NCBI RefSeq assembly: GCF_003112575.1
Contig: NZ_BEWC01000008.1
Location: forward strand, 682,001 to 746,000
Direction of reading: 5' to 3'
Source: Streptomyces ardesiacus
GTDB taxonomy: Bacteria > Actinomycetota > Actinomycetes > Streptomycetales > Streptomycetaceae
DNA length: 64,000 nt
In this document: in pieces, positions 51,929 to 60,387 of the stretch
Position numbering within the stretch: position 1 is the stretch's first letter
Layout of the letters: each line of letters opens with the position of its first letter
Notes under the pieces: model-generated
What the model saw: the letters and a program-made list of their open reading frames with translations, nothing else
What the model was told of the DNA's origin: nothing
Databases searched by the model: none
Program-made: the position numbers and the translations under genes

Positions 51929-53080
51929 ATGACCACCACGCCCACCACTGCTTCGGAACCGCTGACGCGACAGGTGTCGCACCAGGTCTCCCAGTCCGTC
52001 TTCGACGGCTCCCGCCTGCGGGTCGTCCTCCTGGTGGAGGTCTACGACGGAGCCCAGCAGCAGTTCCTCGAGACGTACGAGAACCTGCGCAGCCACGTCG
52101 AGTCCGTTCCCGGGCACATCGGCGAGCAGCTCTGCCAGTCCATCGAGAACCCCTCGCAGTGGCTCATCACCAGCGAGTGGGAGAGCGCGCCGCCGTTCCT
52201 CAACTGGGTGAGCAGCGAGGAGCACGTGCGGATGGTCAAGCCGCTGCACAGTTGCGTCCGGGACACCAGGTCCCTCCGCTTCCACGTGGTCCGCGAGACC
52301 GGCCGTCCGGCGGCCGGCGACGAGGCCGCCCGGAGCGGACTGCAGTCCGCGCCCCGCGTCGGCGACGGCGTCATCCGGCACGCGCTCACCTTCACGGTGA
52401 AGCCGGGCAGCGAGGAAGTGGTCGGCAAGATCCTGGCCGACTACGCCTCTCCCGAGCCGCGGGTCGACGACACGACGCGCCTGTGCCGTACGTCCCTGTT
52501 CCTGCACGGGAACCGGGTGGTGCGGGCCATCGAGGTGCGCGGCGACCTGCTCGCGGCCCTGCGGCACGTGGCCGAGCAGCCCGAGGTGCGGGCCGTCGAG
52601 GAGGCCATCAACCCGTACCTGGAGCAGGACCGCGACCTCGCCGACCCGGAGTCCGCCCGGGTGTTCTACACGCGGGCGGCGCTGCCCGCCGTCCACCACG
52701 TGACCGCGGGGGACGTGGACCCGACGGCACAGCGGCACGCGCTGTCCTACCCGGCCCGGCCGGGCTGCGGCATGCGGCTGGCCCAGGTGCTCGCCGAGTA
52801 CGACGAGGCCGCGGCGGACGACGCGCGGAGCCCCGTGCTGTGCAGCACCATCTTCCAGCGCGACGACGTCGTCGTGCGGCTGGTCGACGTACGCGGCGAC
52901 CTCCACGACGGCGACCCCGCCGTGACCCTGGGCCTGCCGGACGCCGGCCGGGTGTCCGAGCTGACGACCCTGCTGGACGGCTTCACCGACGCCGGTTCCC
53001 CGACGGGCGGCGGACTCGTCCGCGCGCTCGAGGGCGCCCGGATGGAACTGGTCACCGACCGGCGCGCGCCGGACGCCTGA
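51929..53080 (+). CDS. Protein with duplicated SchA/CurD-like domains
   Basis: A 383-residue cytosolic protein with an N-terminal ABM-type ferredoxin-fold segment (about residues 30-120) and two related C-terminal units, HALTFTVKPGSEEVV...AIEVRGDL and HALSYPARPGCGMRL...LVDVRGDL, matching the SchA/CurD-like domain of aromatic polyketide and spore pigment clusters. Such domains act as cyclase/monooxygenase helpers; this one's role is unknown. GAAGGAG lies 11 bases before the ATG, longer than usual. No polyketide synthase occurs nearby. It is convergent with an O-methyltransferase. Confidence 0.7.
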   Translation: MTTTPTTASEPLTRQVSHQVSQSVFDGSRLRVVLLVEVYDGAQQQFLETYENLRSHVESVPGHIGEQLCQSIENPSQWLITSEWESAPPFLNWVSSEEHVRMVKPLHSCVRDTRSLRFHVVRETGRPAAGDEAARSGLQSAPRVGDGVIRHALTFTVKPGSEEVVGKILADYASPEPRVDDTTRLCRTSLFLHGNRVVRAIEVRGDLLAALRHVAEQPEVRAVEEAINPYLEQDRDLADPESARVFYTRAALPAVHHVTAGDVDPTAQRHALSYPARPGCGMRLAQVLAEYDEAAADDARSPVLCSTIFQRDDVVVRLVDVRGDLHDGDPAVTLGLPDAGRVSELTTLLDGFTDAGSPTGGGLVRALEGARMELVTDRRAPDA

Positions 53081-53097
53081 CCGGCCCGCCCGCACAC

Positions 53098-53137
53098 GTC
53101 GGCCGCCGCACCGCGACTTGGCGGTGCGGCGGCCGAC
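53098..53137. terminator. Bidirectional terminator between SchA/CurD and methyltransferase genes
   Basis: Perfect 17-base arms GTCGGCCGCCGCACCGC with a six-base loop, between convergent stops; one of the strongest in the window. Confidence 0.85.
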
Positions 53138-53159
53138 ACGTGTGCGTCCGCGGGTCAGC

Positions 53160-54188
53160 TCACTTCGGCACCGTGCAGTCGAAGGCGTGCAGATACGGGT
53201 TGACCGGGCGGATGTCGTCGATGACGAGGCCCGCGTCGGTCAGCCGGCCGACCATGCTGTCGGTGGTGTGCTTGGCACCGCCGACGTTGAGGAGCAGCAG
53301 CAGGTCCATGGCCGTGCTGAACCGCATGGACGGGGTGTCGTCGACGAGGTTCTCGATGACGACGACCCGGGCCCCCGGACCGCCGGCCGCCATGACGTTG
53401 CGCAGGGCGCGGGCGGTGCTGTCGTCGTCCCACTCCAGGATGTTCTTGATGACGTACACGTCGGCCCGCACGGGGATGGCCTCGCGGCAGTCGCCCGGCA
53501 CGATGCGGACCCGGTCCGCGAGCGAACCGCCCTCGCGCAGGCGGGGGTCGGCGTTCTCCACCACCCGCGGCAGGTCGAGCAGGGTGCCCTGCATGGCCGG
53601 GTACTTCTCCAGCAGGCTCGCCACCACGTGCCCCTGGCCGCCGCCGATGTCGGCGACCGAACTGCTCGCCGAGAGGTCGAGGAAGGCGGCGACGTCCTGG
53701 GCCGACTGCCGGCTGGACGTCGTCATGGCCCGGTTGAAGACCTCGGCCGACTGGGGCGCGTCTTCGTTGAGGTAGGTGAAGAACTCCTTGCCGTACAGGC
53801 CCTCGACGACGTTGGAGCCGGTGCGCACCGCCTCGTCGAGCAGGGGCCAGGCGTCCCAGGTCCACGGTTCGGTGCACCACAGGGTGATGTTGCGCAGGCT
53901 GTGCGGGTCGTCCTCGCGCAGCAGCCGGGACATGTCGGTGTGCGCGAACGTCCCGTCGCGGTGCTCGGTGAAGACGCCGTAGCAGGTCAGGGCGCGCAGG
54001 AGCCGGCGCAGCGGCTTGGGCTCGGTCTTCACCGCGGCCGCGAGGTCCTCCACGGCCATGGGGGTGTCGTCCAGGGCGTCGGCGACGCCGAGCCGTGCGG
54101 CCGCGCGGAGGGCGGCGGCACATGCCGCCCCGAACACGAGCTCCCTCAGCCGCATGGGCGGGGGCGGAGCAGTCTGTGCGGTCGTCAT
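53160..54188 (-). CDS. O-methyltransferase, COMT/polyketide-tailoring type
   Basis: A 342-residue SAM-dependent methyltransferase of the plant-COMT/TcmN-C like group. An N-terminal dimerisation winged helix (residues 12-95, AARLGVADALDDTPMAVEDL) precedes the SAM loop VADIGGGQGHVVASLL, the ALL-DLPRVV acid segment and a Lys/Asp-bearing NILEWDDD where the catalytic His normally sits (LHDWDDE in many), which reads NILEWDD here. Polyketide-tailoring relatives are the nearest look-alikes. It is convergent with the SchA/CurD gene, suggesting a shared but unidentified aromatic substrate. Confidence 0.82.
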   Translation of the reverse strand: MTTAQTAPPPPMRLRELVFGAACAAALRAAARLGVADALDDTPMAVEDLAAAVKTEPKPLRRLLRALTCYGVFTEHRDGTFAHTDMSRLLREDDPHSLRNITLWCTEPWTWDAWPLLDEAVRTGSNVVEGLYGKEFFTYLNEDAPQSAEVFNRAMTTSSRQSAQDVAAFLDLSASSSVADIGGGQGHVVASLLEKYPAMQGTLLDLPRVVENADPRLREGGSLADRVRIVPGDCREAIPVRADVYVIKNILEWDDDSTARALRNVMAAGGPGARVVVIENLVDDTPSMRFSTAMDLLLLLNVGGAKHTTDSMVGRLTDAGLVIDDIRPVNPYLHAFDCTVPK

Positions 54189-54252
54189 GTGCCGCTTTCC
54201 TTCCTTCTTCGGTCCATGGGCCGTCGTCGGTCCACGGGTGGTTACGGCCGGC

Positions 54253-55323
54253 TCAGCACAGGCCCGCGGGCTTGGACGCGCCGCAGGTGTTGCCGGTGAA
54301 GGTGTTGCTCTTGGCGGTGTCGCCGGTCCCGGCGTTGACCAGGTCGGCGGGGGAGTTCCCGCTCAGCCGGTTGCCGTTGACCTCGTTCTTCGCGTTGGCG
54401 GTGCCCACCATGCTCGCGGCCAGGACGATGCCGCCCGACATCGAGGACGTGCCCGAGTTGCCCTGGACGGTGTTGTCGGCGACGAGAACCTTCTCGACGC
54501 CGGTCAGGACGATGCCGGACCCCTGGAGCGCCTCGAGGCGGTCGGTCTTCGGGCAGGACTTGTTGTTGCGCACGACGCGGTTGTCGCGCACGACGAGGTC
54601 GCCGGCCTTGGGGGCGTTCTCGTCGCCGACGACGAAGACGCCCGCGCAGTTGCCGGTGATGTGGTTCTCCGCGACGGCGAGGTTGCGCAGGCGACGGACG
54701 GTCACGCCGATGCGGTTGCCCTCGAGCCGGTTGTGCGCGACGAGCGTGCCCTCGGTGTCGGCGGCGCCTTCCTCGGCCTTGATGTTGTTGGCGAGGAAGA
54801 TGCCCGCGTCGCCGTTGTCGCGGGCGGTGTTGCCGCGGATGACGCCGTGGACGGACCGCTCCTGGGCGATGCCCCAGACGCCGTTCTTCACCGCGTTGAC
54901 GTTGCGGACCGTGAGGCCGTCGGTGGACATCGAGAACACACCGGTCCGGGTGAACCCGGTCACCGTCAGGTCGGCGACGGTGACGCCCTTGACGTTCTTG
55001 TCCTTCGTGCCGATCACGCAGATGCCGTTGCCGCCCTCGGCACACGTGTTGTCGGTCGCCTTCTCGGTGCCGGGCTCGATGACCGTGCCGCGGCCCACGC
55101 CCCGCAGGGTGAGCCCGGGGGTGCTCACCTTGACGCTCTCGCGGTAGACGCCGGGAGTGACGAGGACGGTGTCGCCCGAGCGGGCGGCGTCCACCGCCTT
55201 CTGGATCGACTGCCCGGGGTGGACCAGGTGGGTCCGGGGGACGGAGGACGCCGGGGCCGCACCGAGCCCCGTCCCGATCATCGCTGCGGTGCACACGAGG
55301 TACACGACATGGCATTTCTTCAT
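54253..55323 (-). CDS. Secreted right-handed beta-helix protein (NosD-like)
   Basis: A 356-residue secreted protein: signal peptide near residues 1-28, then TPGVYRESVKVSTPGLTLRG and many short N-x-(I/V) rungs (GIFLANN, GVFVVGDEN, GIVLTGVE) of a pectate-lyase-like beta-helix, related to NosD/carbohydrate-binding proteins. Two Cys near 98-102 and three near the C-terminus could form disulfides. No catalytic acid cluster is evident, so binding rather than cleavage is possible. It starts in a locally AT-richer stretch. Confidence 0.75.
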   Translation of the reverse strand: MKKCHVVYLVCTAAMIGTGLGAAPASSVPRTHLVHPGQSIQKAVDAARSGDTVLVTPGVYRESVKVSTPGLTLRGVGRGTVIEPGTEKATDNTCAEGGNGICVIGTKDKNVKGVTVADLTVTGFTRTGVFSMSTDGLTVRNVNAVKNGVWGIAQERSVHGVIRGNTARDNGDAGIFLANNIKAEEGAADTEGTLVAHNRLEGNRIGVTVRRLRNLAVAENHITGNCAGVFVVGDENAPKAGDLVVRDNRVVRNNKSCPKTDRLEALQGSGIVLTGVEKVLVADNTVQGNSGTSSMSGGIVLAASMVGTANAKNEVNGNRLSGNSPADLVNAGTGDTAKSNTFTGNTCGASKPAGLC

Positions 55324-55467
55324 ATTCGAAAAGGTATGCCTGACATATTCCCCGATCGCCGGGATGAGCCATCCGACGGCGTGTCACGAACGGGCGCTGA
55401 ACCCGTACTTCGCGGGCACTAGGCGTACGTGATCTTCATGTCGGCCACCCGGGGAGGAACGACCACC

Positions 55468-56271
55468 GTGACCGTGCCCGAACACCGTGCCCGCGCCGGA
55501 CGCGCAGGGCGCCGCTTCGACCTGCGGGCGACCACCGTGACCTTCGGTCTCGCCGCCATCGCCCTGGTCCTGCTGGGATGGGTCGTGCGCATGGCGTGCG
55601 ACGCGGCGCAGCGGCGACCGGTCTGGGTGTTCGTCCTGGTGCTCGGCGCGGTCACGGCCGTCCTCCTGCGTCGTCGCGCACGCGGCCGGTCCACCGCGGC
55701 CCGGGCGGCCCTGCGCACCACGGACGCCCTGGCGGCGGCCACGGCGACGACGCTGGACGCGCTGGAGGAGGACCGTGAGGCGGCGCCGGCACCGGCCCCG
55801 TACGCAAGCGGTGAGGAGACCACCGTGGCCGTCGTCCCCGCCGGCCACGAGGAGCTCGACCCGGACGAGTTCGAGGAGGCGATAGCCGACCTGTGCCGGC
55901 GGGACGGCTGCGTCGACGTCGAGGTCGTGGGCGGGGCGGGCGACCTCGGCGCCGACGTGCTGGCGGTGGCGCCCGACGGCCGGCGGCTCGTCATCCAGTG
56001 CAAGCGCTACAGCCCGGACCACAAGGTCGGCTCCCAGGACCTCCAGCGCTTCGGCGGCACCTGCTTCACCGTGCACGGGGCCGACGTGGCGGTCCTCGTC
56101 GCCAGCACCGGGTTCACCGCACCGGCCGCCGACTACGCCGAGCAGTGCGGCATAGTCTGCGTGGACGAGCGGTGGCTGCGCGACTGGTGCGAGGGCGGCG
56201 GACCCGCACCCTGGGAGCCGCTCCCGCCCGGGCGGGACGGGGCGGGGCCCCTCGGCCGGGCGTCGTGGTGA
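55468..56271 (+). CDS. Membrane-anchored Mrr-like restriction endonuclease domain protein
   Basis: A 267-residue protein with one or two N-terminal hydrophobic helices (FGLAAIALVLLGWVV and WVFVLVLGAVTAVLL), a linker, then a PD-(D/E)xK nuclease core: GDLGADVLAV...LVIQCKRYSP, with the QxK variant of Mrr-type enzymes. GGGGAGGAA precedes the GTG at eight bases; two earlier starts lack such a site. No methyltransferase is nearby, so it may be a membrane-bound Type IV-like defence or DNA-processing nuclease. Confidence 0.78.
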   Translation: MTVPEHRARAGRAGRRFDLRATTVTFGLAAIALVLLGWVVRMACDAAQRRPVWVFVLVLGAVTAVLLRRRARGRSTAARAALRTTDALAAATATTLDALEEDREAAPAPAPYASGEETTVAVVPAGHEELDPDEFEEAIADLCRRDGCVDVEVVGGAGDLGADVLAVAPDGRRLVIQCKRYSPDHKVGSQDLQRFGGTCFTVHGADVAVLVASTGFTAPAADYAEQCGIVCVDERWLRDWCEGGGPAPWEPLPPGRDGAGPLGRASW

Positions 56272-56345
56272 GCCGGGCGGCTCGCCCGCCCGCGGTCGGC
56301 GGGTGGAGCGGGGATTCCGCGCCCCGCGGTGGCAACCTGGGCGGT

Positions 56346-56882
56346 ATGGGCAAGACCGCGCTGATCGTCATCGACATGATCAACACCTACGACCACGAGG
56401 ACGCCGAGTTCCTGATCCCCGCCGTGGAATCCGTACTGCCGCGGGTGACCGGCCTGCTGGAGCGGGCGCGACGGCAGGGCGTTCCCGTGATCTACGTCAA
56501 CGACAACTTCGGGGAGTGGCGCTCGCACCACGGCGAGATCCTCGACAAGGCCCTCTCGGGACCGCACTCCCGGCTCGTCGAGCCGCTGAAACCGGACGAG
56601 TCCTCGCTCTTCGTGGTCAAGGCACGCCACTCGATCTTCTTCGAGACCCCACTGACCTATCTGCTCCACCAGCAGGGAATCGACCGGCTGGTCCTGTGCG
56701 GGCAGGTGACCGAGCAGTGCGTGCTCTACTCGGCCCTCGACGCGCACATCCGCCATCTGCAGGTCATCGTGCCGCGCGACGCGGTCGCCCACATCCACGC
56801 CGATCTCGCGGACGCGGCGCTGCGCATGATGGAGCGGAACATGGGCGCCCGGGTGTGCGACAGCGGCGAGTTGTGGACGTGA
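56346..56882 (+). CDS. Isochorismatase-family cysteine hydrolase
   Basis: A 178-residue single-domain hydrolase. The triad can be read as Asp10 (IVIDMINTY), Lys in VVKARHSIFFET and Cys in TEQCVLYSAL. Relatives hydrolyse nicotinamide, ureidoacrylate, oxamate or isochorismate; the substrate here is unknown. It begins 75 bases after the nuclease gene and may be in one transcript, without overlap. Confidence 0.85.
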   Translation: MGKTALIVIDMINTYDHEDAEFLIPAVESVLPRVTGLLERARRQGVPVIYVNDNFGEWRSHHGEILDKALSGPHSRLVEPLKPDESSLFVVKARHSIFFETPLTYLLHQQGIDRLVLCGQVTEQCVLYSALDAHIRHLQVIVPRDAVAHIHADLADAALRMMERNMGARVCDSGELWT

Positions 56883-56925
56883 GACGACCCGCCGCCACGC
56901 GGTGGGCGGACCGGGCGCCCGCCCG

Positions 56926-57417
56926 TCAGGTCCGCAGGCTGCGCACCGGCAGGACGACCTGAGCGGCGGTGGCGAGCGTGTCCTCGTGGTTGGCGAAGGC
57001 GGCGACCGCCGCGGCGTCGCCCGTCTCGCCCCCGGGCCAGGGACGGGTGGCGAAGATGAGGCAGGCGTACCCCCGTTCGTCCACCGCCGCCCGCCACTGC
57101 GGGGTGGGGACGAACTGGGCGTTGACGCCCGGCATGGTCAGCGCCGCCGCACCCGGTACGACCAGCAGGCTGATCGGCAGGGCGGGCAGGACGGTGCCGT
57201 CGAGGACGCCGTCGCCGCCCACGGCGAGACCGGAACGGCTGAGCAGCCCCTCGACGGCGGCCGGGGTCGCCTCGGGGCCGCCCGCCCCGTCGCCGAGGGA
57301 GCAGGCGAGAAGGAAGGGGACGGCGCCGTCGGGCGTGTCACGGCTCCAGGACATGATGACGAGCGTTCCGAGGTCGGCGGTTCGCAGGGGGCGCGGGGCA
57401 GTGGAGATCGAGGTCAC
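56926..57417 (-). CDS. DUF5949-like hypothetical protein
   Basis: A 163-residue cytosolic protein resembling the actinobacterial DUF5949 group (opening TADLGTLVIMSWSRDTPDG, later YACLIFATRPWPGG). No motif for catalysis or DNA binding is evident. GTG start with no strong ribosome site. Convergent with the hydrolase gene. Confidence 0.6.
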   Translation of the reverse strand: MTSISTAPRPLRTADLGTLVIMSWSRDTPDGAVPFLLACSLGDGAGGPEATPAAVEGLLSRSGLAVGGDGVLDGTVLPALPISLLVVPGAAALTMPGVNAQFVPTPQWRAAVDERGYACLIFATRPWPGGETGDAAAVAAFANHEDTLATAAQVVLPVRSLRT

Positions 57418-57630
57418 CGCGAAACCGTAAGCGGGCGTGGGCGCGCACCCGCCCGGCCGTCACCCGACTGGACGACACCTTCGCGGTTCTTCACACGAAC
57501 GAGGGGCGTGTACCGACCGGTCGCCCTCGCGCGGCGGAGCGGGGGACAGGGGTGAGTGCGTGCGCCGACTGGACCAAGACGGGGCGGTGTTGAGCGGCGG
57601 TCCACGGTCACCTGGTGTAGCAGTGATCTT

Positions 57631-57996
57631 ATGATCTGTAGACGAAATGATCGTCGGAGCGACGTGCGCGGTTCGCGTGGCCGCAGGATCCGCTCCGCCG
57701 CAGTGACCCTGGTCGCCGCCACCGCCCTCGGCGCGACCGGCCAGGCCGTGGCCGCGCCGTCGGTGCCCCTGCGCACCGACTGGGACGCCATCGCCGCCTG
57801 CGAGTCCAGCGGCAACTGGCAGGCGAACACCGGCAACGGCTACTACGGCGGACTGCAGTTCGCGCCGTCGAGCTGGGCCGCGGCCGGCGGCCTCGAGTAC
57901 GCCCCGCGCGCGGACCTCGCCAGCCGCGCCGAGCAGATCGCCGTGGCCGAACGCCTGGCGCGGATGCAGGGGATGGGCGCCTGGGGCTGCGCCTGA
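57631..57996 (+). CDS. Small Rpf/transglycosylase-like secreted protein
   Basis: A 121-residue secreted protein: signal peptide (AVTLVAATALGATGQAVAA), then a complete Rpf-like lysozyme-fold domain opening with WDAIAACESSGNWQANTGNGYYGGLQF (the Glu after CES is catalytic in Rpf) and ending GMGAWGCA. It should cleave peptidoglycan glycan strands and help spores wake from dormancy. The ATG lacks a ribosome site; a GTG at 57664 with GGAG four bases upstream is an alternative. No LysM domain. No riboswitch recognised upstream. Confidence 0.82.
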   Translation: MICRRNDRRSDVRGSRGRRIRSAAVTLVAATALGATGQAVAAPSVPLRTDWDAIAACESSGNWQANTGNGYYGGLQFAPSSWAAAGGLEYAPRADLASRAEQIAVAERLARMQGMGAWGCA

Positions 57997-58065
57997 CCGC
58001 AACCGCCGTCCGCGCCACGCCGACCGGGGCACCCCGTGGGCGTGCACGTGCGGCCTCCGTCGCCC

Positions 58066-58350
58066 TCAGCGGACGGGTTCCGCGGCCGGCCGCAGGAGCG
58101 GCACCACATGGTCGGCGAAGAGGTCGAAGCCACCGGTCAGCCAGGGCGGCATGACATTGAAGCCGTCGGCCGCCCCCTGCTCGAACCACTCCTGAAGCCG
58201 GTCGGCGACCTGCTCGGGCGTGCCCGCCACCACCCGGTGACCGCGGGCGCCCGTGAGGCGGTGCAGCGGTTGGCGGACGCTGGGCCGTTCGCGGTCGACG
58301 ATGTCCAGGACCAGCCGGAAGCGGCTGTCGTTCCGCGAGTGATCCGATGC
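58066..58350 (-). pseudogene. Remnant of an LLM-class flavin monooxygenase (C-terminus only)
   Basis: The minus strand encodes about 91 residues running RNDSRFRLVLDIVDRERPSV..., HRVVAGTPEQVADRLQEWFE, QGAADGFNVMPPWLTGGFD and a stop, matching the C-terminal end of NtaA/SnaA/DszA-type monooxygenases. Upstream an in-frame stop occurs at 58365, no start codon is present, and the remaining 350 or so residues of the family are absent. It is a decayed 5'-truncated gene. The flank beyond 58366 is unrelated. Confidence 0.8.
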
Positions 58351-58483
58351 GGGAGCCCGGGGTCATGACCTCGCGCACACGCATGCCCGGATTCCGGCGC
58401 CTCTCCTTTCCGGCCCTCCTCGCCCTTCCGCCAGGTCTGCCGGCGGGCGCCGCCGGGACCGCAACGACGCCTTCGCGGGCCCG

Positions 58484-59323
58484 TCATGCTCCGGAAACGC
58501 GCCGGCCCGAATAGGCCGACCAGCGGCCGTCGCGCCGGGTCACCGTGATGTCCCGGCCGAAACAGGCGGTCAGCAGGGGGCCGGTGAGAACGTCGTCCAC
58601 CGCGCCCCGGGACAGGACCCGGCCCTCGCGCAGCAGCAGGGCGTGGCTGACGGCGGGGAACAGCTCCTCCAGATGATGGGTGACCGTCACGGTGGCCAAC
58701 TGCGGCCTGCCCTCGGCCAATTGGTGCATCGCCTCGACGAGGTCCTCGCGGGAGGGCAGGTCCAGGGCGTTGAACGGCTCGTCCAGCAGCAGCAGGGCCG
58801 GATCGGCCATCAGCGCCCGCGCGATCAGGATCCGCGCCCGCTGCCCGCCGGAGCAGACACCGTAGGGCCGGTCGGCCAGCTCCTTGACGCCGAGCTCGGT
58901 CAGGAGGTCGCGGGCGCGCAGCCGCACCTCCTCGTCGTACGTCCGCCACAGGGGCTGCACGGTGCCGCTGTGGCCGGTGAGCACGACCGCGTGGGCGGTG
59001 AGGTCCTGCGGCACCCGCTGGGCGGAGTTCACGTGGCCGATGCGGGCCCGCAGCTCACGGACGTCCACCCGGCCCAGCCGGCTGCCGAGGACCTCGACCG
59101 TGCCCGTGGTGGGATGCATGAGCGCGCCGAGCAGGCGCAGCAAGGTGGTCTTCCCGGCGCCGTTGGCCCCCAGCAGCGCCCAGTGCTCGCCCGGCCGGAC
59201 CGTCCAGTCGACGGCGTCGAGGATCGACTGGTCCGTGGTGAAGCGGCGCACACACACGTCCTGGAGCCGCAGCACGGCCGCCTCGTGCTCGTTCTCCCGG
59301 GAGTTGGCTGTCTGGCCGGTCAT
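58484..59323 (-). CDS. Stand-alone ABC transporter ATP-binding protein
   Basis: A 279-residue ABC ATPase: Walker A GANGAGKTT, signature CSGGQRARILIARAL, Walker B LLLLDEPFNALD and switch His in THHLEEL. It resembles ModF/YbbL-type single proteins more than sugar or siderophore ATPases. No permease or receptor gene is adjacent, so a soluble or orphan role is possible. AAGGAG at seven bases fixes the ATG and excludes a 17-residue longer reading. Confidence 0.87.
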   Translation of the reverse strand: MTGQTANSRENEHEAAVLRLQDVCVRRFTTDQSILDAVDWTVRPGEHWALLGANGAGKTTLLRLLGALMHPTTGTVEVLGSRLGRVDVRELRARIGHVNSAQRVPQDLTAHAVVLTGHSGTVQPLWRTYDEEVRLRARDLLTELGVKELADRPYGVCSGGQRARILIARALMADPALLLLDEPFNALDLPSREDLVEAMHQLAEGRPQLATVTVTHHLEELFPAVSHALLLREGRVLSRGAVDDVLTGPLLTACFGRDITVTRRDGRWSAYSGRRVSGA

Positions 59324-59384
59324 GCCGTGGCTCCTTCGCACGCGGGACACCCCGTGGTCGGTCACCGTGCACACTAGATGTACC

Positions 59385-59439
59385 GGCCACCCGCCCGCCG
59401 GGCCGTCCGCTTCCTGGACGGCCCGGCGGGCGGGTGGCC
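59385..59439 (-). terminator. Very strong hairpin after the trypsin-like protease gene
   Basis: Perfect 24-base arms GGCCACCCGCCCGCCGGGCC(GTCC) with a seven-base loop, between the protease stop and the ABC ATPase start. Confidence 0.88.
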
Positions 59440-59530
59440 CGGGCCGCGGGGGTGCCCGGGACGGGGGCGGGGCCCCGCCCCCGGCTCCGCGGTGGCGGAG
59501 GCGGGCACGGGACCCCGGGAGCGGGAGGTG

Positions 59531-60259
59531 TCAGACGCCGGCCACCGACTGGATCCAGGAGCGGTAGGCGGTCACGTTGGTGTACGCCGTGGTGCTCTGC
59601 CGGTCGCTGGTCGAGGCGACGCCGACCTGGACGCCGCCGGCCATCATCGGTCCGCCGGAGTCGCCGCCCGCGGTGATGCCGTCGACGGGGCGGGCGCATA
59701 TCGCCTGGCCGTAGTAGGCGTCGTAGCAGCCCTGGGTGACGCTCACGTTGGCGACCTTGAGGTACGGGGACTGGCAGTTGATCGCCGAGCCGCACCGGGA
59801 GGTCGCGCCCCAGCCGTAGACCTGCACGGTCTGGCCGACCCGCACCGTGCCCGGCTGGCCGAGCGGGGCGTAGGTGGCGGAGACGGAGCGGTCGAGCCGG
59901 ACCAGCGCGAGGTCCGCCGAGGCGCTGGTGACGGTCTGCACGCCGTTGGCCACCGTGCCGCCGGAGCCCTGGTCGAGACTGCCGATGCGGAAGGCGAGGT
60001 TGCCGCCGCTGACGCAGTGCTTGGCGGTGAGGATCCAAGTGGGGGAGATGATGGTCGAGGTACAGGTCTGCTGGCCGTTGGAGAACAGCCGCGCCGCCCA
60101 GGGGGCGTTCTGCGCGTAGCCGCCGCCGATGATCGGCTGGGGGCCGCCGTCACCGGGCCGTGGCTCCACCGCGGAGGCGGTCGGGGCGAGCGCGAGGGCG
60201 GACAGCAGCGTGGCCACGAGGGCGGCCAGCAGGGCGGGGACGAGTCTCGTTGTTCGCAA
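59531..60259 (-). CDS. Secreted trypsin-like S1 serine protease
   Basis: A 242-residue secreted protease. Signal peptide ends near ALAPTASA, a short propeptide precedes the mature start IIGGGYAQNAPW, and the triad is His in LTAKHC, Asp in SADLALVRL and Ser in GGDSGGPMM. Cys pairs suit the chymotrypsin fold. The likely start is TTG with GAGGAG only two bases upstream, which is tight; the nearest in-frame ATG would add 20 residues before the signal. Its 5' region holds a perfect palindrome. Confidence 0.85.
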   Translation of the reverse strand: MRTTRLVPALLAALVATLLSALALAPTASAVEPRPGDGGPQPIIGGGYAQNAPWAARLFSNGQQTCTSTIISPTWILTAKHCVSGGNLAFRIGSLDQGSGGTVANGVQTVTSASADLALVRLDRSVSATYAPLGQPGTVRVGQTVQVYGWGATSRCGSAINCQSPYLKVANVSVTQGCYDAYYGQAICARPVDGITAGGDSGGPMMAGGVQVGVASTSDRQSTTAYTNVTAYRSWIQSVAGV

Positions 60260-60358
60260 GGCTCCTCGATTCCGACGACACGCGCCGGGGCGCGTGCTGG
60301 TGTGTGGGGGCGCCCACAGCATGTCGGGCCCGGTGGCCGGCCGAACAATCCCGGCTTC

Positions 60359-60377
60359 GCATAACGCGGCGTTATGC
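60359..60377. promoter_or_regulatory. Perfect dyad upstream of the protease gene
   Basis: GCATAACGC-G-GCGTTATGC, nine-base arms around one central base, in an AT-rich spot 100 bases upstream of the protease start and just past the TauE stop. A repressor or activator site for the protease is plausible. Confidence 0.5.
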
Positions 60378-60387
60378 CGGACGCCGC

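Noticed and set aside
57418..57630. c-di-AMP riboswitch before the Rpf-like gene
   Set aside because: Known for rpfA in Streptomyces, but I could not match its conserved core here; the gap looks unstructured.
58137..58949. A 270-residue minus-strand frame over the monooxygenase remnant
   Set aside because: It is antisense-like Arg/Pro-rich sequence in the wrong frame; the homologous frame is the one described as a pseudogene.
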